This document shows positions 50,107 through 57,958 of a DNA stretch of 57,958 bases, one piece after another; the stretch's first letter is position 1; each line of letters starts with the position of its first letter. Below the pieces are notes generated by a model. The model did no database searches. It saw nothing but the letters and a program-made list of their open reading frames with translations, and was not told where the DNA came from. A program made the translations under genes and the position numbers. Source of the DNA: Pseudobutyrivibrio sp. Lineage in GTDB: Bacteria > Bacillota > Clostridia > Lachnospirales > Lachnospiraceae. The DNA is taken from positions 1 to 57,958 of the forward strand of contig JAGBJE010000122.1 in the NCBI GenBank assembly GCA_017934625.1. The letters are read 5' to 3'.

Positions 50107-51554
50107 TAGATATCGCTCCTTTCCACTTTTAAATATTCTTCCACCCCGTAACAAACTGCTTCTGGTCTTAGTTTTGATATCTTATCTATAATTTTTGTGA
50201 GCCAACCGTCTCTATAAATCTTGCAAGTCATTTCATCTACAGCCAGAACATCATCACGATGAAACATCATGGCGCTTGCTCGGCATCCACCTAGACATAA
50301 TGATTTATACTTACAATCAATGCACTTTTCATTTCGAGCTATTATCTCTTCTACTCTGGTATCAATCAATTTCATGTAAGAAGAATCAACCAAACAATCT
50401 CTAAGGCCCATTTCCTGAACAAGAGGGTATTGATTTTGGAATTCATCTGACATGCTTGCCATACCCATGCAGGTTTCCGCTCTGCCTTCGGCTGATATGT
50501 ACATTGTATTTCTCGCGTGTACACACATACTTGCCCTCATTGGATTCTCGTAGATATGAACAGCTGGTAATTCATAAAAATCAGGTTCACCACCGTCTGC
50601 ATAAAAGAATCCACCTAAATGTACAAGTATATTCGGTAAATCCTGGTAGAAAGAGTCAATATACTCGTAATAAACATTGAATACCTCATCTTCTGTCATT
50701 GACAGGGCGTTACCATAGTTTCCATCTTTCCATGCACCAGTATCTGATATTGGATTTACTTTTAGACTGCGACACCCCATCTGTGTCAAATCGTTTATGC
50801 TTTCACGTAAAGAGCCTGCATTATCTTTCCATAAACACATTTCAGCACCAGTTGGAAAACCACGTTTTTGGCACAACAAAAATGCTTTTCTCACAGCCTG
50901 CTCAGCCCCTGGAATACCTCTCAACCAATCATGATGTCCTGTTCCATCAAAACTCATATTGATTTCAGGGTGAATACCTCGTTTTTCCAACTCATCGAGG
51001 AATTTCTCATTTACAAGAAAACCATTTGAATAGATTTGAGTAATGAGTATTTCTCTTTCAAGTAATCCATCCACAATGTCCCAAAAGTCTGAACGTACAA
51101 GGGCTTCACCACCTGTCAAAGTGCATCTAAGTACCCCACAATTCCCCATATCATTAACAATTTTCATTATTTGCTCATGGGTCAGTTCGCCATATTTAGC
51201 ATCTGGAGCTGACATATAGCAGTGTTTGCATTTACAGTTGCATTTGCCAGTTATCGACCAATGCACTGTGTTCATATAGCGATTATTGTAAAAAATATAT
51301 TTTTGTTTTTCTTTGAGCTCTGAGCCTTTTTCACACTCTGATACGACACCCTCTTTTACTAATTGTTCTACAAGTTTACGTTGATCATCAGTAATAATAG
51401 GAATAGAAAAATCTATTTTTCCATTACACATTTCAAGAGTATCTAATATAAATTTGTTAACAAACTGAGCTCGTCCATATTTTCTATCTATAATTGCGTA
51501 TGGTAATTTTTCCCAGCCACAAAGCCTATATCGTTCATTCAGCAGATAATACAT
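50106..51554 (-). CDS. Radical SAM/SPASM peptide maturase
   Basis: 482 residues. An N-terminal ~85-residue part could be a peptide-recognition winged helix. The SAM-cluster motif is C105-x3-C109-x2-C112 within KCNCKCKHCYMS, followed by TLTGGEALVR. The SPASM region has EGRAETC and the run CIDCKYKSLCLGGC, then a last Cys in EMTCKIY, for auxiliary Fe-S clusters. Such enzymes form thioether or C-C crosslinks in RiPPs. Lying between two Cys-rich precursors, it most likely modifies both, probably at the CxC units. AAGGAG before the ATG; 16 bases after precursor A. Confidence 0.92.
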   Translation of the reverse strand: MYYLLNERYRLCGWEKLPYAIIDRKYGRAQFVNKFILDTLEMCNGKIDFSIPIITDDQRKLVEQLVKEGVVSECEKGSELKEKQKYIFYNNRYMNTVHWSITGKCNCKCKHCYMSAPDAKYGELTHEQIMKIVNDMGNCGVLRCTLTGGEALVRSDFWDIVDGLLEREILITQIYSNGFLVNEKFLDELEKRGIHPEINMSFDGTGHHDWLRGIPGAEQAVRKAFLLCQKRGFPTGAEMCLWKDNAGSLRESINDLTQMGCRSLKVNPISDTGAWKDGNYGNALSMTEDEVFNVYYEYIDSFYQDLPNILVHLGGFFYADGGEPDFYELPAVHIYENPMRASMCVHARNTMYISAEGRAETCMGMASMSDEFQNQYPLVQEMGLRDCLVDSSYMKLIDTRVEEIIARNEKCIDCKYKSLCLGGCRASAMMFHRDDVLAVDEMTCKIYRDGWLTKIIDKISKLRPEAVCYGVEEYLKVERSDI

Positions 51555-51570
51555 CGCTAACTCTCCTTAT

Positions 51571-51954
51571 TTATGATGCACCGCCTCCGCCTACTCCAGG
51601 GCATCTACAAAAACCTGCTTTCTTTTTATGCTTTTTATCATAATAGAATTCTCCAGCTCCTCCAATAACACATCCACAGCCTCCATAAAAGCCATCACCT
51701 GATGCACCTGCACCTGCACCTAAACAAGCGCATGCAGTTGCGCCACCAGATACAGCTTCTAATTCATTTTCATCAAGCTCTGAGGTCTCTAAGTTAAAGT
51801 CTTCTTTGACAAGATTGATACCATAACCTTTGGCAATCTCAATGCTGGCCGTGATTACACCTTCTTTATCGTCTTCATTTAGTGACTTTAATTTCTTTTG
51901 AGCTTCCTCATCCTCACCTAGCATTTCCAGATACTTATTCATTTCCTCTCTCAT
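51571..51954 (-). CDS. RiPP precursor A: Nif11-like leader, three CxC units
   Basis: 127 residues. The leader (1-71) ends ELEAVSGG (70-71), a typical double-glycine site, and has the Nif11-type helix (GVITASIEIAKGYGINL). The 56-residue core has CACLGAGAGA (Cys75,77), CGCVIGGAG (93,95) and CRCPGVGGGG (116,118): units 18 and 23 residues apart, against 17 and 22 in precursor B. A basic stretch (DKKHKKK) lies between the second and third units. AGGAGG before the ATG. The promoter is at 51999-52033. Confidence 0.88.
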   Translation of the reverse strand: MREEMNKYLEMLGEDEEAQKKLKSLNEDDKEGVITASIEIAKGYGINLVKEDFNLETSELDENELEAVSGGATACACLGAGAGASGDGFYGGCGCVIGGAGEFYYDKKHKKKAGFCRCPGVGGGGAS

Positions 51955-51998
51955 AGTAAAGCCTCCTTTTTGTTGCCTTGTACTATAGTTCTAAATAA

Positions 51999-52033
51999 AT
52001 AATAATATAATTATTATCACAAAAATGTCACAC
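51999..52033 (-). promoter_or_regulatory. Promoter with TGTGA direct repeats, RiPP precursor A
   Basis: Minus strand: GTGTGACATTTTTGTGATAA (52014-52033), 9 bases, TATTAT (51999-52004). It is the partner of the element at 32053-32087 (18 of 20 site bases identical, same gap). It overlaps the stop codon of the exporter gene, so the precursor-maturase genes can be switched on apart from the exporters. A second -10, TATAGT (51982-51987), lies closer to the start. Confidence 0.65.
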
Positions 52034-54219
52034 TACTGTGAACTGTCTAATTGCTGTCGTTTTACAAGTTCTGCAAAAAACTGCTGCTTGGCTATTAGCT
52101 CCTCATAAGTACCAGATTCAACTATTTGCCCATTATTAATGACAATTATTTTATTACAATTCTTAATGGTTGATAATCTATGAGCAATTACGATTCTTGT
52201 ACATCCCATTTTATCCAAAGCGTCGGAAACCTGTTTTTGTGTTATGTTGTCCAAAGCACTAGTAGCTTCATCAAAAAATAGTATTTTGGGTCTTGTGGCT
52301 ATTGCTCTGGCAATCATAATCCTCTGTCTTTGACCTCCCGAGATACCTCCCTGACCTTCTGTTATCATTGTCTTCATTTTCATTGGCATCTTTTTAATAT
52401 CATCTGCAATGCCTGCTATTTCTGCAGCTTGCCAGGCTTCATCTTCTGTCAAATCTGGATTTGTAATTGCAATATTTGAATAAATATCTCCTTGGAATAG
52501 AGCCGAATCCTGCATAACTGTCCCAATTTTCCTTCTTAATGATGGCAAATCCATGGTGTCAATATTTTGATTGTCGTAATAAATTGCACCCATCTGAGGA
52601 TGTTCTAGTCCAAGCAGCAATCTTATTAATGTTGACTTGCCACATCCAGTTTTTCCTACAATAGCAACATAATCCCCAGGCTTTACTTTTAAAGATAAGT
52701 TCTTAAACACATATTGTGAATCATCATTATATTTGAAACTTAAATTCTCCACTGTTATCATTCCGGAAACGTTATTTACAAGTTGTTTTTCAGCCTCTAT
52801 CTCAGGCTCAGTTTTTAAAAATGGGGTGGCCATTTCGAGAATAGGCTTTATTTGAGCAAATGAATCAGTCACTGAAGAAACCGAGTCAAAAGCCCCCATA
52901 AGCATTCCGAAGGATGCCATAAATGCATAGTAATAAGACTGATTTAGATTACTTTTCACCGCAATGTAATATATAACAATAGTTGAAAATAAATTTATTC
53001 CAGCAAAAAAGACGGCGTTTGCCTTTATAAATAAAGGCGGATTATACTGATATTTAGCTTCCTCCGCATATTCCATAAGCCATTTAGAATAAGCTCTCTT
53101 CTCTGATCCTGACAGCTTTAGTTTTTTTATACCTGAAATAAACTGATATGAAAGTCCGGCAGTTTTCGCTTGTCTGTTCAATAACTCTCTATCAACTTTC
53201 ATCTGTATCATACTAGTGGAAACTAAAAAAAATAGTGTGATTAATACAATAAAAATTGCTGGTACCGTAAGTGATTTTGCAAAACTAAATATCTGGAATA
53301 TATACAAAAGTGATACAAAGGCAGTAAGGCTGGAGCCCATTATTATGTCTACAAGTGTGTTACATAATTGGTTAACTGCCAATGAACGATTACATAGCTC
53401 GCCAGGACTATACTTTCTGAAAAATCCAGACGGTAAGCTCATAATCCTCATCATCATTGCGGACTCAACATTAACGGATATTTTTGTCTTAATACGGCTT
53501 TGCAGTAATGTTTTTATCCCTTCGAATAATTGATAGGATACAGTAATACAAATCATACATATTACTAAACTAACAATGTATGATGATTCTTTTATTTCGA
53601 GAATAGGTCCAACCAATATCTTTGCAAATTCTGGCAAAAACATACTTGTAGCGGTTGCCATAAAACTGCATAGTACTATATATACCAAATCATTTAAATA
53701 GAGACTTTGCCTCATGAAGACTAATAAATCAATGATGTTCATCTTTTTATTAGGCAGTGGTCTATATAAATGATATGCTTCTACATCAAATAGTCCCGCA
53801 TTATTATTGTTAACCCATTCTCGTTTTTTCGTAAAAGGGTTTTCAAACCTATATGCGATGTTACCTGGTATTAAAACCACTGGTACATTAGATTCCTTAG
53901 TAAAAGCAAGTATTGGGCCAAAGGCATCTTTATACCATCCTTCAGTGAGCTTTATTTTTCTTTTCATTATTCCTCTTGATTTAAGAATGTAATCAAACTC
54001 ACTATCTACATCAATCATTTCCTTTGACACATCAATTGGTCTAAGATGATAAAATCTCATTATTTCATCAATATTACCCTTGATTACCTGTCTTTTATCC
54101 TGTATTTTCTCGGCCTGTTCCCCACCTAAAATTGACGAGATTACTTTTTTGTATGCATCTTCTAATAATTGCTGATCAGCCGCCTGCCTTTCCTCAATTT
54201 GGTTTTTAAACCACCCCAT
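52033..54219 (-). CDS. NHLM-type RiPP exporter ABC protein 2
   Basis: 728 residues. The N-terminal ~165 residues have no catalytic Cys and resemble the extra domain of the NHLM-system second ABC protein. Six membrane segments (~185-480) follow, then an ABC ATPase with GKTGCGKST, ISGGQRQRIMIARAI and ILFFDEATSALD. It probably pairs with ABC protein 1 as an exporter half. It starts 11 bases after the gene for ABC protein 1. Confidence 0.88.
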   Translation of the reverse strand: MGWFKNQIEERQAADQQLLEDAYKKVISSILGGEQAEKIQDKRQVIKGNIDEIMRFYHLRPIDVSKEMIDVDSEFDYILKSRGIMKRKIKLTEGWYKDAFGPILAFTKESNVPVVLIPGNIAYRFENPFTKKREWVNNNNAGLFDVEAYHLYRPLPNKKMNIIDLLVFMRQSLYLNDLVYIVLCSFMATATSMFLPEFAKILVGPILEIKESSYIVSLVICMICITVSYQLFEGIKTLLQSRIKTKISVNVESAMMMRIMSLPSGFFRKYSPGELCNRSLAVNQLCNTLVDIIMGSSLTAFVSLLYIFQIFSFAKSLTVPAIFIVLITLFFLVSTSMIQMKVDRELLNRQAKTAGLSYQFISGIKKLKLSGSEKRAYSKWLMEYAEEAKYQYNPPLFIKANAVFFAGINLFSTIVIYYIAVKSNLNQSYYYAFMASFGMLMGAFDSVSSVTDSFAQIKPILEMATPFLKTEPEIEAEKQLVNNVSGMITVENLSFKYNDDSQYVFKNLSLKVKPGDYVAIVGKTGCGKSTLIRLLLGLEHPQMGAIYYDNQNIDTMDLPSLRRKIGTVMQDSALFQGDIYSNIAITNPDLTEDEAWQAAEIAGIADDIKKMPMKMKTMITEGQGGISGGQRQRIMIARAIATRPKILFFDEATSALDNITQKQVSDALDKMGCTRIVIAHRLSTIKNCNKIIVINNGQIVESGTYEELIAKQQFFAELVKRQQLDSSQ

Positions 54220-54230
54220 TTACATGCCCC

Positions 54231-56408
54231 CTATTCATTCTTTATAAGCTCCATGTATAAACCATTTAGTTTTATCAGTTCCTCATGAGTTCCTCGCTCA
54301 GCAATCATACCTTTATCCAGTACAACGATTTCATCACAATCTCTGATTGTAGAAAGACGATGTGCGATTACGATACAGGTAATTCCTCTATTTCGTATTG
54401 CCTCCACAACCTTGTGCTCAGTCAACGCATCTAAGGCTGATGTTGCTTCGTCAAGAATGATAATTGATGGATCCTGGGCTAGAACACGGGCAATTTCTAG
54501 CCTTTGCTTTTGACCTCCGGAAAGATTTTTACCACCATACTCTAACCTATGTTTATAATGATTTGGAAGAGCCATTATTTCATCATGCAATGCGGCATCT
54601 CTAGCTGCTAAAATCATTTCAAAATCCTTAATTGACTCATCCCACATTTTAATGTTGTTTTCTATTGAATCCTCAAAAAGGGTAATGTCCTGATCTACTA
54701 CGGCAATTGAGCCTACCATGGTTTCACGGGGATATTCATTTCTTGTTTTTCCATCAAACAATATTTCACCTGACCATATTTTATATAACCCCGCAATAAG
54801 ACTGGACATTGTAGATTTTCCGCAACCTGATGCACCTACAATTGCTATACTTTGCCCTGCCTTAATCGAAAGAGAAAAATCCTTTATAAACGGCTCATCT
54901 AGCCTGGCATATCCAAAAGAAATATTTTTTATTTCGATATTCCCTGACAATTTGTTTAGATTATTGTCATTTCTGACTTCGCTATTATCATTTTCGTCAC
55001 TCGGATAGGAAATGACATCTTCTACTCTCTCAATGTTTGTTCGCATTTCCTGTATTGTTTTGCCTGCCTGAATAAGTTGTTCCGCTGGATTAATAAATGA
55101 ACTTAAAAATCCCTGAAACATAACTACAGCACCAATCGAAAATTTGCCCTCAATAGTCAGTAATACACCCAAAATAAGGACAATATAATTTGCCATGATA
55201 TCAAGTACAGTTGGTATTAGACTTAAAAAAGTTGTGGTCTTTATTAATTTGACAGTTTGTTCATTTATAGAAGCCTGAATTCCAGCCCATTTTTGAAAAA
55301 ATACCTCCTCAGAGCCACTTGCCTTTATTGTTTCAATAAGATTAATTCCTGTAACTGTAGCTCCTATCAGTTTTCCCGAATCTCGCATTAAAATTCGGGT
55401 AATATTAATTCTTTTGTCGGCAATTATTTTAGATATTGCTACATTTATAGCTACTGTTATAATTCCGATAGATGCCAACATTACGCTCTGCTTTACCATT
55501 AATACTAGATAGAAAATCATCATTACGGAATTTAATAACAAAGGAGTAAAAGTTTCTATTATAGATGAAGAAATATTTGCACTAAGATTTGCCCTAGATT
55601 GAATGTCTCCAGCCAATCTTTGAGAAAAGAATTCCATTGGAAGTCTTAGAACCTTCCACATATAAGTTGTATTTCCAACAACAGCCATTTTTCCATCTAT
55701 CTTTATGGAATAGATTGCATTAATCCACATAACAACCAACTGAACGATAGAAAAAACAATCAACACACCCATAAATGGTTTTAACCATTCTGGATTTTCT
55801 CCAGTCAAAATTCTATCTATGAATATACGTGCTGTTATAGAATTGAAAATGCCAAATAAATATGCAATCGCTGTTGTGAGCATCAAAAAAAATGTGGCAA
55901 CGCCTGTTCCCACAAGCCTTTTTCTTGCGTAATCAAGTGTACTTTTGGGTTTTCCTTCTGGAACAAAATCTTCTGATGGAGTCGGTATTATAACAACGCC
56001 ACTAAATGATTTTTTAAACTCCTTCTCCGATAACCTTACAGTCCCTCTTGCTGGATCGTTTATATAGACCCACTTTCCTTTAAATCCGCAAAGTACAACA
56101 AAATGACAGAAATTCCAGTGTATTATACATGGAAAACTTGCCTGAGTTTTTATGGCATTAGCGCTCATTCTATAAGCTTTTACGTTAAACCCATAATATT
56201 TTGCCGCATCAGCCATATTTTTAGCATTGGAACCATCTCGTGAAACTCCACAGTCCAAGCGTACCTGCTCTAATGGCACCCATTTCCCGTAATACGCCAT
56301 AACCATAGCCAACGCAGCTGCACCACATTCAAGCATCTCCAACTGAATAATAACCGGAACTTTTGCTACACCTTTTGTAATTGGTTGTCTAATCTTTTTA
56401 ATGTCCAT
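54231..56408 (-). CDS. NHLM-type RiPP exporter ABC protein 1 with C39 peptidase
   Basis: 725 residues. The N-terminal C39 peptidase has Cys28 in MLECGAAALAM, His102 in HWNFCHFVVL and Asp118 in INDPARG, so the catalytic residues are intact. Six membrane segments (~165-460) and an ABC ATPase (GASGCGKST, LSGGQKQRLEIARVL, IIILDEATSALD) follow. It should cut the precursors after the double glycine while exporting the core. It overlaps nothing and sits 1 base from the HlyD-like gene. Confidence 0.93.
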   Translation of the reverse strand: MDIKKIRQPITKGVAKVPVIIQLEMLECGAAALAMVMAYYGKWVPLEQVRLDCGVSRDGSNAKNMADAAKYYGFNVKAYRMSANAIKTQASFPCIIHWNFCHFVVLCGFKGKWVYINDPARGTVRLSEKEFKKSFSGVVIIPTPSEDFVPEGKPKSTLDYARKRLVGTGVATFFLMLTTAIAYLFGIFNSITARIFIDRILTGENPEWLKPFMGVLIVFSIVQLVVMWINAIYSIKIDGKMAVVGNTTYMWKVLRLPMEFFSQRLAGDIQSRANLSANISSSIIETFTPLLLNSVMMIFYLVLMVKQSVMLASIGIITVAINVAISKIIADKRINITRILMRDSGKLIGATVTGINLIETIKASGSEEVFFQKWAGIQASINEQTVKLIKTTTFLSLIPTVLDIMANYIVLILGVLLTIEGKFSIGAVVMFQGFLSSFINPAEQLIQAGKTIQEMRTNIERVEDVISYPSDENDNSEVRNDNNLNKLSGNIEIKNISFGYARLDEPFIKDFSLSIKAGQSIAIVGASGCGKSTMSSLIAGLYKIWSGEILFDGKTRNEYPRETMVGSIAVVDQDITLFEDSIENNIKMWDESIKDFEMILAARDAALHDEIMALPNHYKHRLEYGGKNLSGGQKQRLEIARVLAQDPSIIILDEATSALDALTEHKVVEAIRNRGITCIVIAHRLSTIRDCDEIVVLDKGMIAERGTHEELIKLNGLYMELIKNE

Positions 56409-56409
56409 T

Positions 56410-56829
56410 TTACTCCTTGCTGCTAAACAAAAAATCTACAGGACTTATTTTGTCTTTTACAATAGTTCCGTCATACTTTCCATCAGGTAGAATAACCTCT
56501 GCCAATCCAACTGGTCTATCATATTCATCAAATTTCACTGAGGCTATAGTAAATTTATCGCTTGGAATTTCTACAGTATCACCTGCCTGTATACTGTAAT
56601 CGCCCATTACTACTACACTAGCCAAATGATCCTCTACTACGATTTTAGCTGCTACTGTTGTCTCAAGAGTTCCTGTGGATGCCCATAAAAATAGGCCTAT
56701 AAACATTAATGCTACTGAAAAGAGCACAATCCACACTCCTATGTTTGTTATTTTTAAATAGGATGAAAGCTCATCCGGAGTCGTAATTTTGCTGTTATTA
56801 GAATCTTCCTTACTATGATTTTTCCTCAT
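56410..56829 (-). CDS. Short HlyD-like secretion accessory protein
   Basis: 139 residues: a cytoplasmic start, one membrane segment (~30-50, IGVWIVLFSVALMFIGLFLW), then a small extracytoplasmic beta domain (TVAAKIVVEDHLASVVV; VEIPSDKFTIASVKF). It resembles the membrane-proximal end of NHLM HlyD proteins, but lacks the long coiled-coil and lipoyl parts of usual membrane fusion proteins. In a Gram-positive cell no outer-membrane reach is needed. The start has only a weak ribosome site. First gene of the exporter operon. Confidence 0.75.
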   Translation of the reverse strand: MRKNHSKEDSNNSKITTPDELSSYLKITNIGVWIVLFSVALMFIGLFLWASTGTLETTVAAKIVVEDHLASVVVMGDYSIQAGDTVEIPSDKFTIASVKFDEYDRPVGLAEVILPDGKYDGTIVKDKISPVDFLFSSKE

Positions 56830-56870
56830 GTTTTTTACCCATTTTGTAATTTGATGGTTATAATTTTTAT

Positions 56871-56879
56871 ATTATAGCA
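56871..56879 (-). promoter_or_regulatory. Extended -10 promoter of the exporter operon
   Basis: Minus strand TGCTATAAT: a perfect -10 with the TGN extension, 42 bases before the HlyD-like start. No good -35 at the usual distance. Confidence 0.55.
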
Positions 56880-56910
56880 ATATAATGTTAAAAATTAATG
56901 ATTTATCACG

Positions 56911-56950
56911 AAAAAAGGAGCAAACCCTCACTCACTTAGTAGGTTGCTCC
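56911..56950 (-). terminator. Terminator of the S66 peptidase gene
   Basis: GGAGCAAACC (56917-56926) and GGTTGCTCC (56942-56950) with a 15-base loop, followed on the minus strand by six T residues. Confidence 0.88.
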
Positions 56951-56965
56951 ATTTATCTTAATAAA

Positions 56966-57958
56966 TTATTTACTAAATCTTCCCACATATGAAAGTGAAA
57001 GATTTCCACCCTCTACAGTAACATCCACCATTGCACCAGAAATAATCGGCATGGCTGGTGGAAGATGTCCCACATCTGCATCCATGATAATAGGCACATT
57101 GTATTTGCCAAGGATTCCTGTTACTGCATTGTATTGATCAAGCCCCATCAGCTCCTGCTTATATGCTGCAAGAGGTCTGCCTATGATAAAGCCCTTTGCA
57201 TATTTGAACCAGCCGGCTCTATCTAAGTTCCACAGTGCCCTTCTAATAGACATAACATTTAAATCACATGCCTCTAGGAACCAAACAATGCCTTCATCCT
57301 TATATTTTTCGTTAAAGGCATCAACATTATCGTATTTAGTGCCTACCAGATTAGCAAGGCAATCAAGGCAGCCACCTGTAATTCGTCCAGTAAAGCCTGG
57401 CAGGCGATTCATCTCGTTTTCTCCCATAAAAAGCCTGAGCTCTTTTTCTTCAGTAAGATTATAAGGTGCAAGGGGGTGTTCCTCATCCTTAAGTGACTCC
57501 AGTTCAAACCTATCATAACCACTTACTGTATTAAGCGCCCCTGTTAATGCCTTTATGGCATCATTCAATGCTGGATGCAATTCATGCATTCCAAATGCCC
57601 CAATGCAAGGTCCATAGATTGAAGCTGTATCACAAATAGTATTAAGCAGGAATGTAAAATTAGTGTTATCAGAATAGCCCATGTACCACTTAGGCTTAGC
57701 CTGCTTTACAGCATCAAAATCCACATAGTCTAAGGTTTCACACATGAGTTCTCCACCGCCGCAGGAAATCAACACATCATTATCCCCACTGCAGTAATAA
57801 TCTGTTAACTCCTTGCCACAATTCTCAGGAGAAGAGCTAATGCCAATACCATCATCTCTTCTACAATTAGGGCCTTCAACTATCTTATAACCCATGCCCT
57901 CAAATCGCTTTATAGCTGCATCTAAACAGCTTTTGTAGGGCTCAAATGTACAACCAAA
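56966..57958 (-). CDS. S66-family peptidase (LD-carboxypeptidase/MccF-like), 5' end cut off
   Basis: At least 330 residues; the frame continues past the right edge, with GCTFEPYKSC before the first internal Met at 57895. The S66 nucleophile Ser is in GYSDNTNF and the catalytic region continues with TGGCLDCLANLVGT; the later VPIIMDADVGHLPP carries the catalytic His. S66 contains LdcA (cuts murein tetrapeptides) and MccF (detoxifies microcin C). Next to a peptide-antibiotic-like cluster, a self-protection role is conceivable, but cell-wall recycling is equally likely and it has its own terminator. Confidence 0.85.
   Translation of the reverse strand, partial: FGCTFEPYKSCLDAAIKRFEGMGYKIVEGPNCRRDDGIGISSSPENCGKELTDYYCSGDNDVLISCGGGELMCETLDYVDFDAVKQAKPKWYMGYSDNTNFTFLLNTICDTASIYGPCIGAFGMHELHPALNDAIKALTGALNTVSGYDRFELESLKDEEHPLAPYNLTEEKELRLFMGENEMNRLPGFTGRITGGCLDCLANLVGTKYDNVDAFNEKYKDEGIVWFLEACDLNVMSIRRALWNLDRAGWFKYAKGFIIGRPLAAYKQELMGLDQYNAVTGILGKYNVPIIMDADVGHLPPAMPIISGAMVDVTVEGGNLSLSYVGRFSK

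Overview
The window reads as chromosome of a low-GC Gram-positive, most likely an anaerobic plant-fibre-degrading Lachnospiraceae (Pseudobutyrivibrio/Butyrivibrio/Roseburia type). This rests on AGGAGG ribosome sites, sigma-A promoters, ChvE/GguA/GguB-type sugar ABC genes with a YesM/YesN sensor pair, the rel-MBL-hemZ-hisS gene order, DUF3793 beside flavodoxin, DUF6273/Big2 and LamG surface proteins, and a giant GH43 enzyme. The genus is a guess. Almost everything is on the minus strand.

Layout. 1-250: FMN riboswitch whose gene lies off the left edge, divergent from an Fe-S aldo/keto reductase. 1.3-6 kb: DUF6273-GNAT-AraC operon, a SprT-like protease, glutaredoxin and a shikimate kinase-like protein. 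6-7.6 kb: a repeat array beside a BRO/antirepressor gene. 7.7-8.4 kb: a six-tRNA operon (Pro-Gly-Arg-His-Gln-Lys). 8.6-9.8 kb: DUF3793-flavodoxin, with a metalloregulator-like operator. 9.9-12.7 kb: metal-efflux operon (HMA chaperone, P1B ATPase, ArsR). 12.7-24.1 kb: SGNH hydrolase, monosaccharide ABC transporter, and a sensory relay of membrane-tethered binding protein, YesM-type kinase and YesN-type regulator plus a lipoprotein sugar binder. 24.1-30 kb: hisS, hemZ, MBL hydrolase, rel. 30-32.6 kb: ABC-F ATPase, a 43-residue gene, a NUDIX hydrolase. 32.6-33.3 kb: a repeat island. 33.3-36.3 kb: a secreted coiled-coil protein divergent from an XRE regulator. 36.5-40.2 kb: MCP and pyruvate kinase. 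40.5-49.4 kb: two LamG surface proteins, one with three GH43 modules. 49.7-56.8 kb: a RiPP export cluster. 56.97 kb to the edge: S66 peptidase.

The strongest candidate for something undescribed is the RiPP locus at 49.7-56.8 kb. Two Nif11-like leader peptides carry cores with three CxC...GGxG units each, at nearly the same spacing. One radical SAM/SPASM enzyme lies between them, with an NHLM-type C39 exporter set upstream. The first precursor has an upstream promoter element (20-bp site, 9 bp, TATTAT) that recurs before the 43-residue gene about 20 kb away.

Other unexplained signals are a five-member family of covarying long hairpins, several of them just before Shine-Dalgarno sites; a seven-unit TAAGTG/CACTTA array; a repeat island bracketed by 65-bp direct repeats; a two-copy covarying double-hairpin element; and a REP-like palindrome family, one copy of which separates the kinase and regulator genes.
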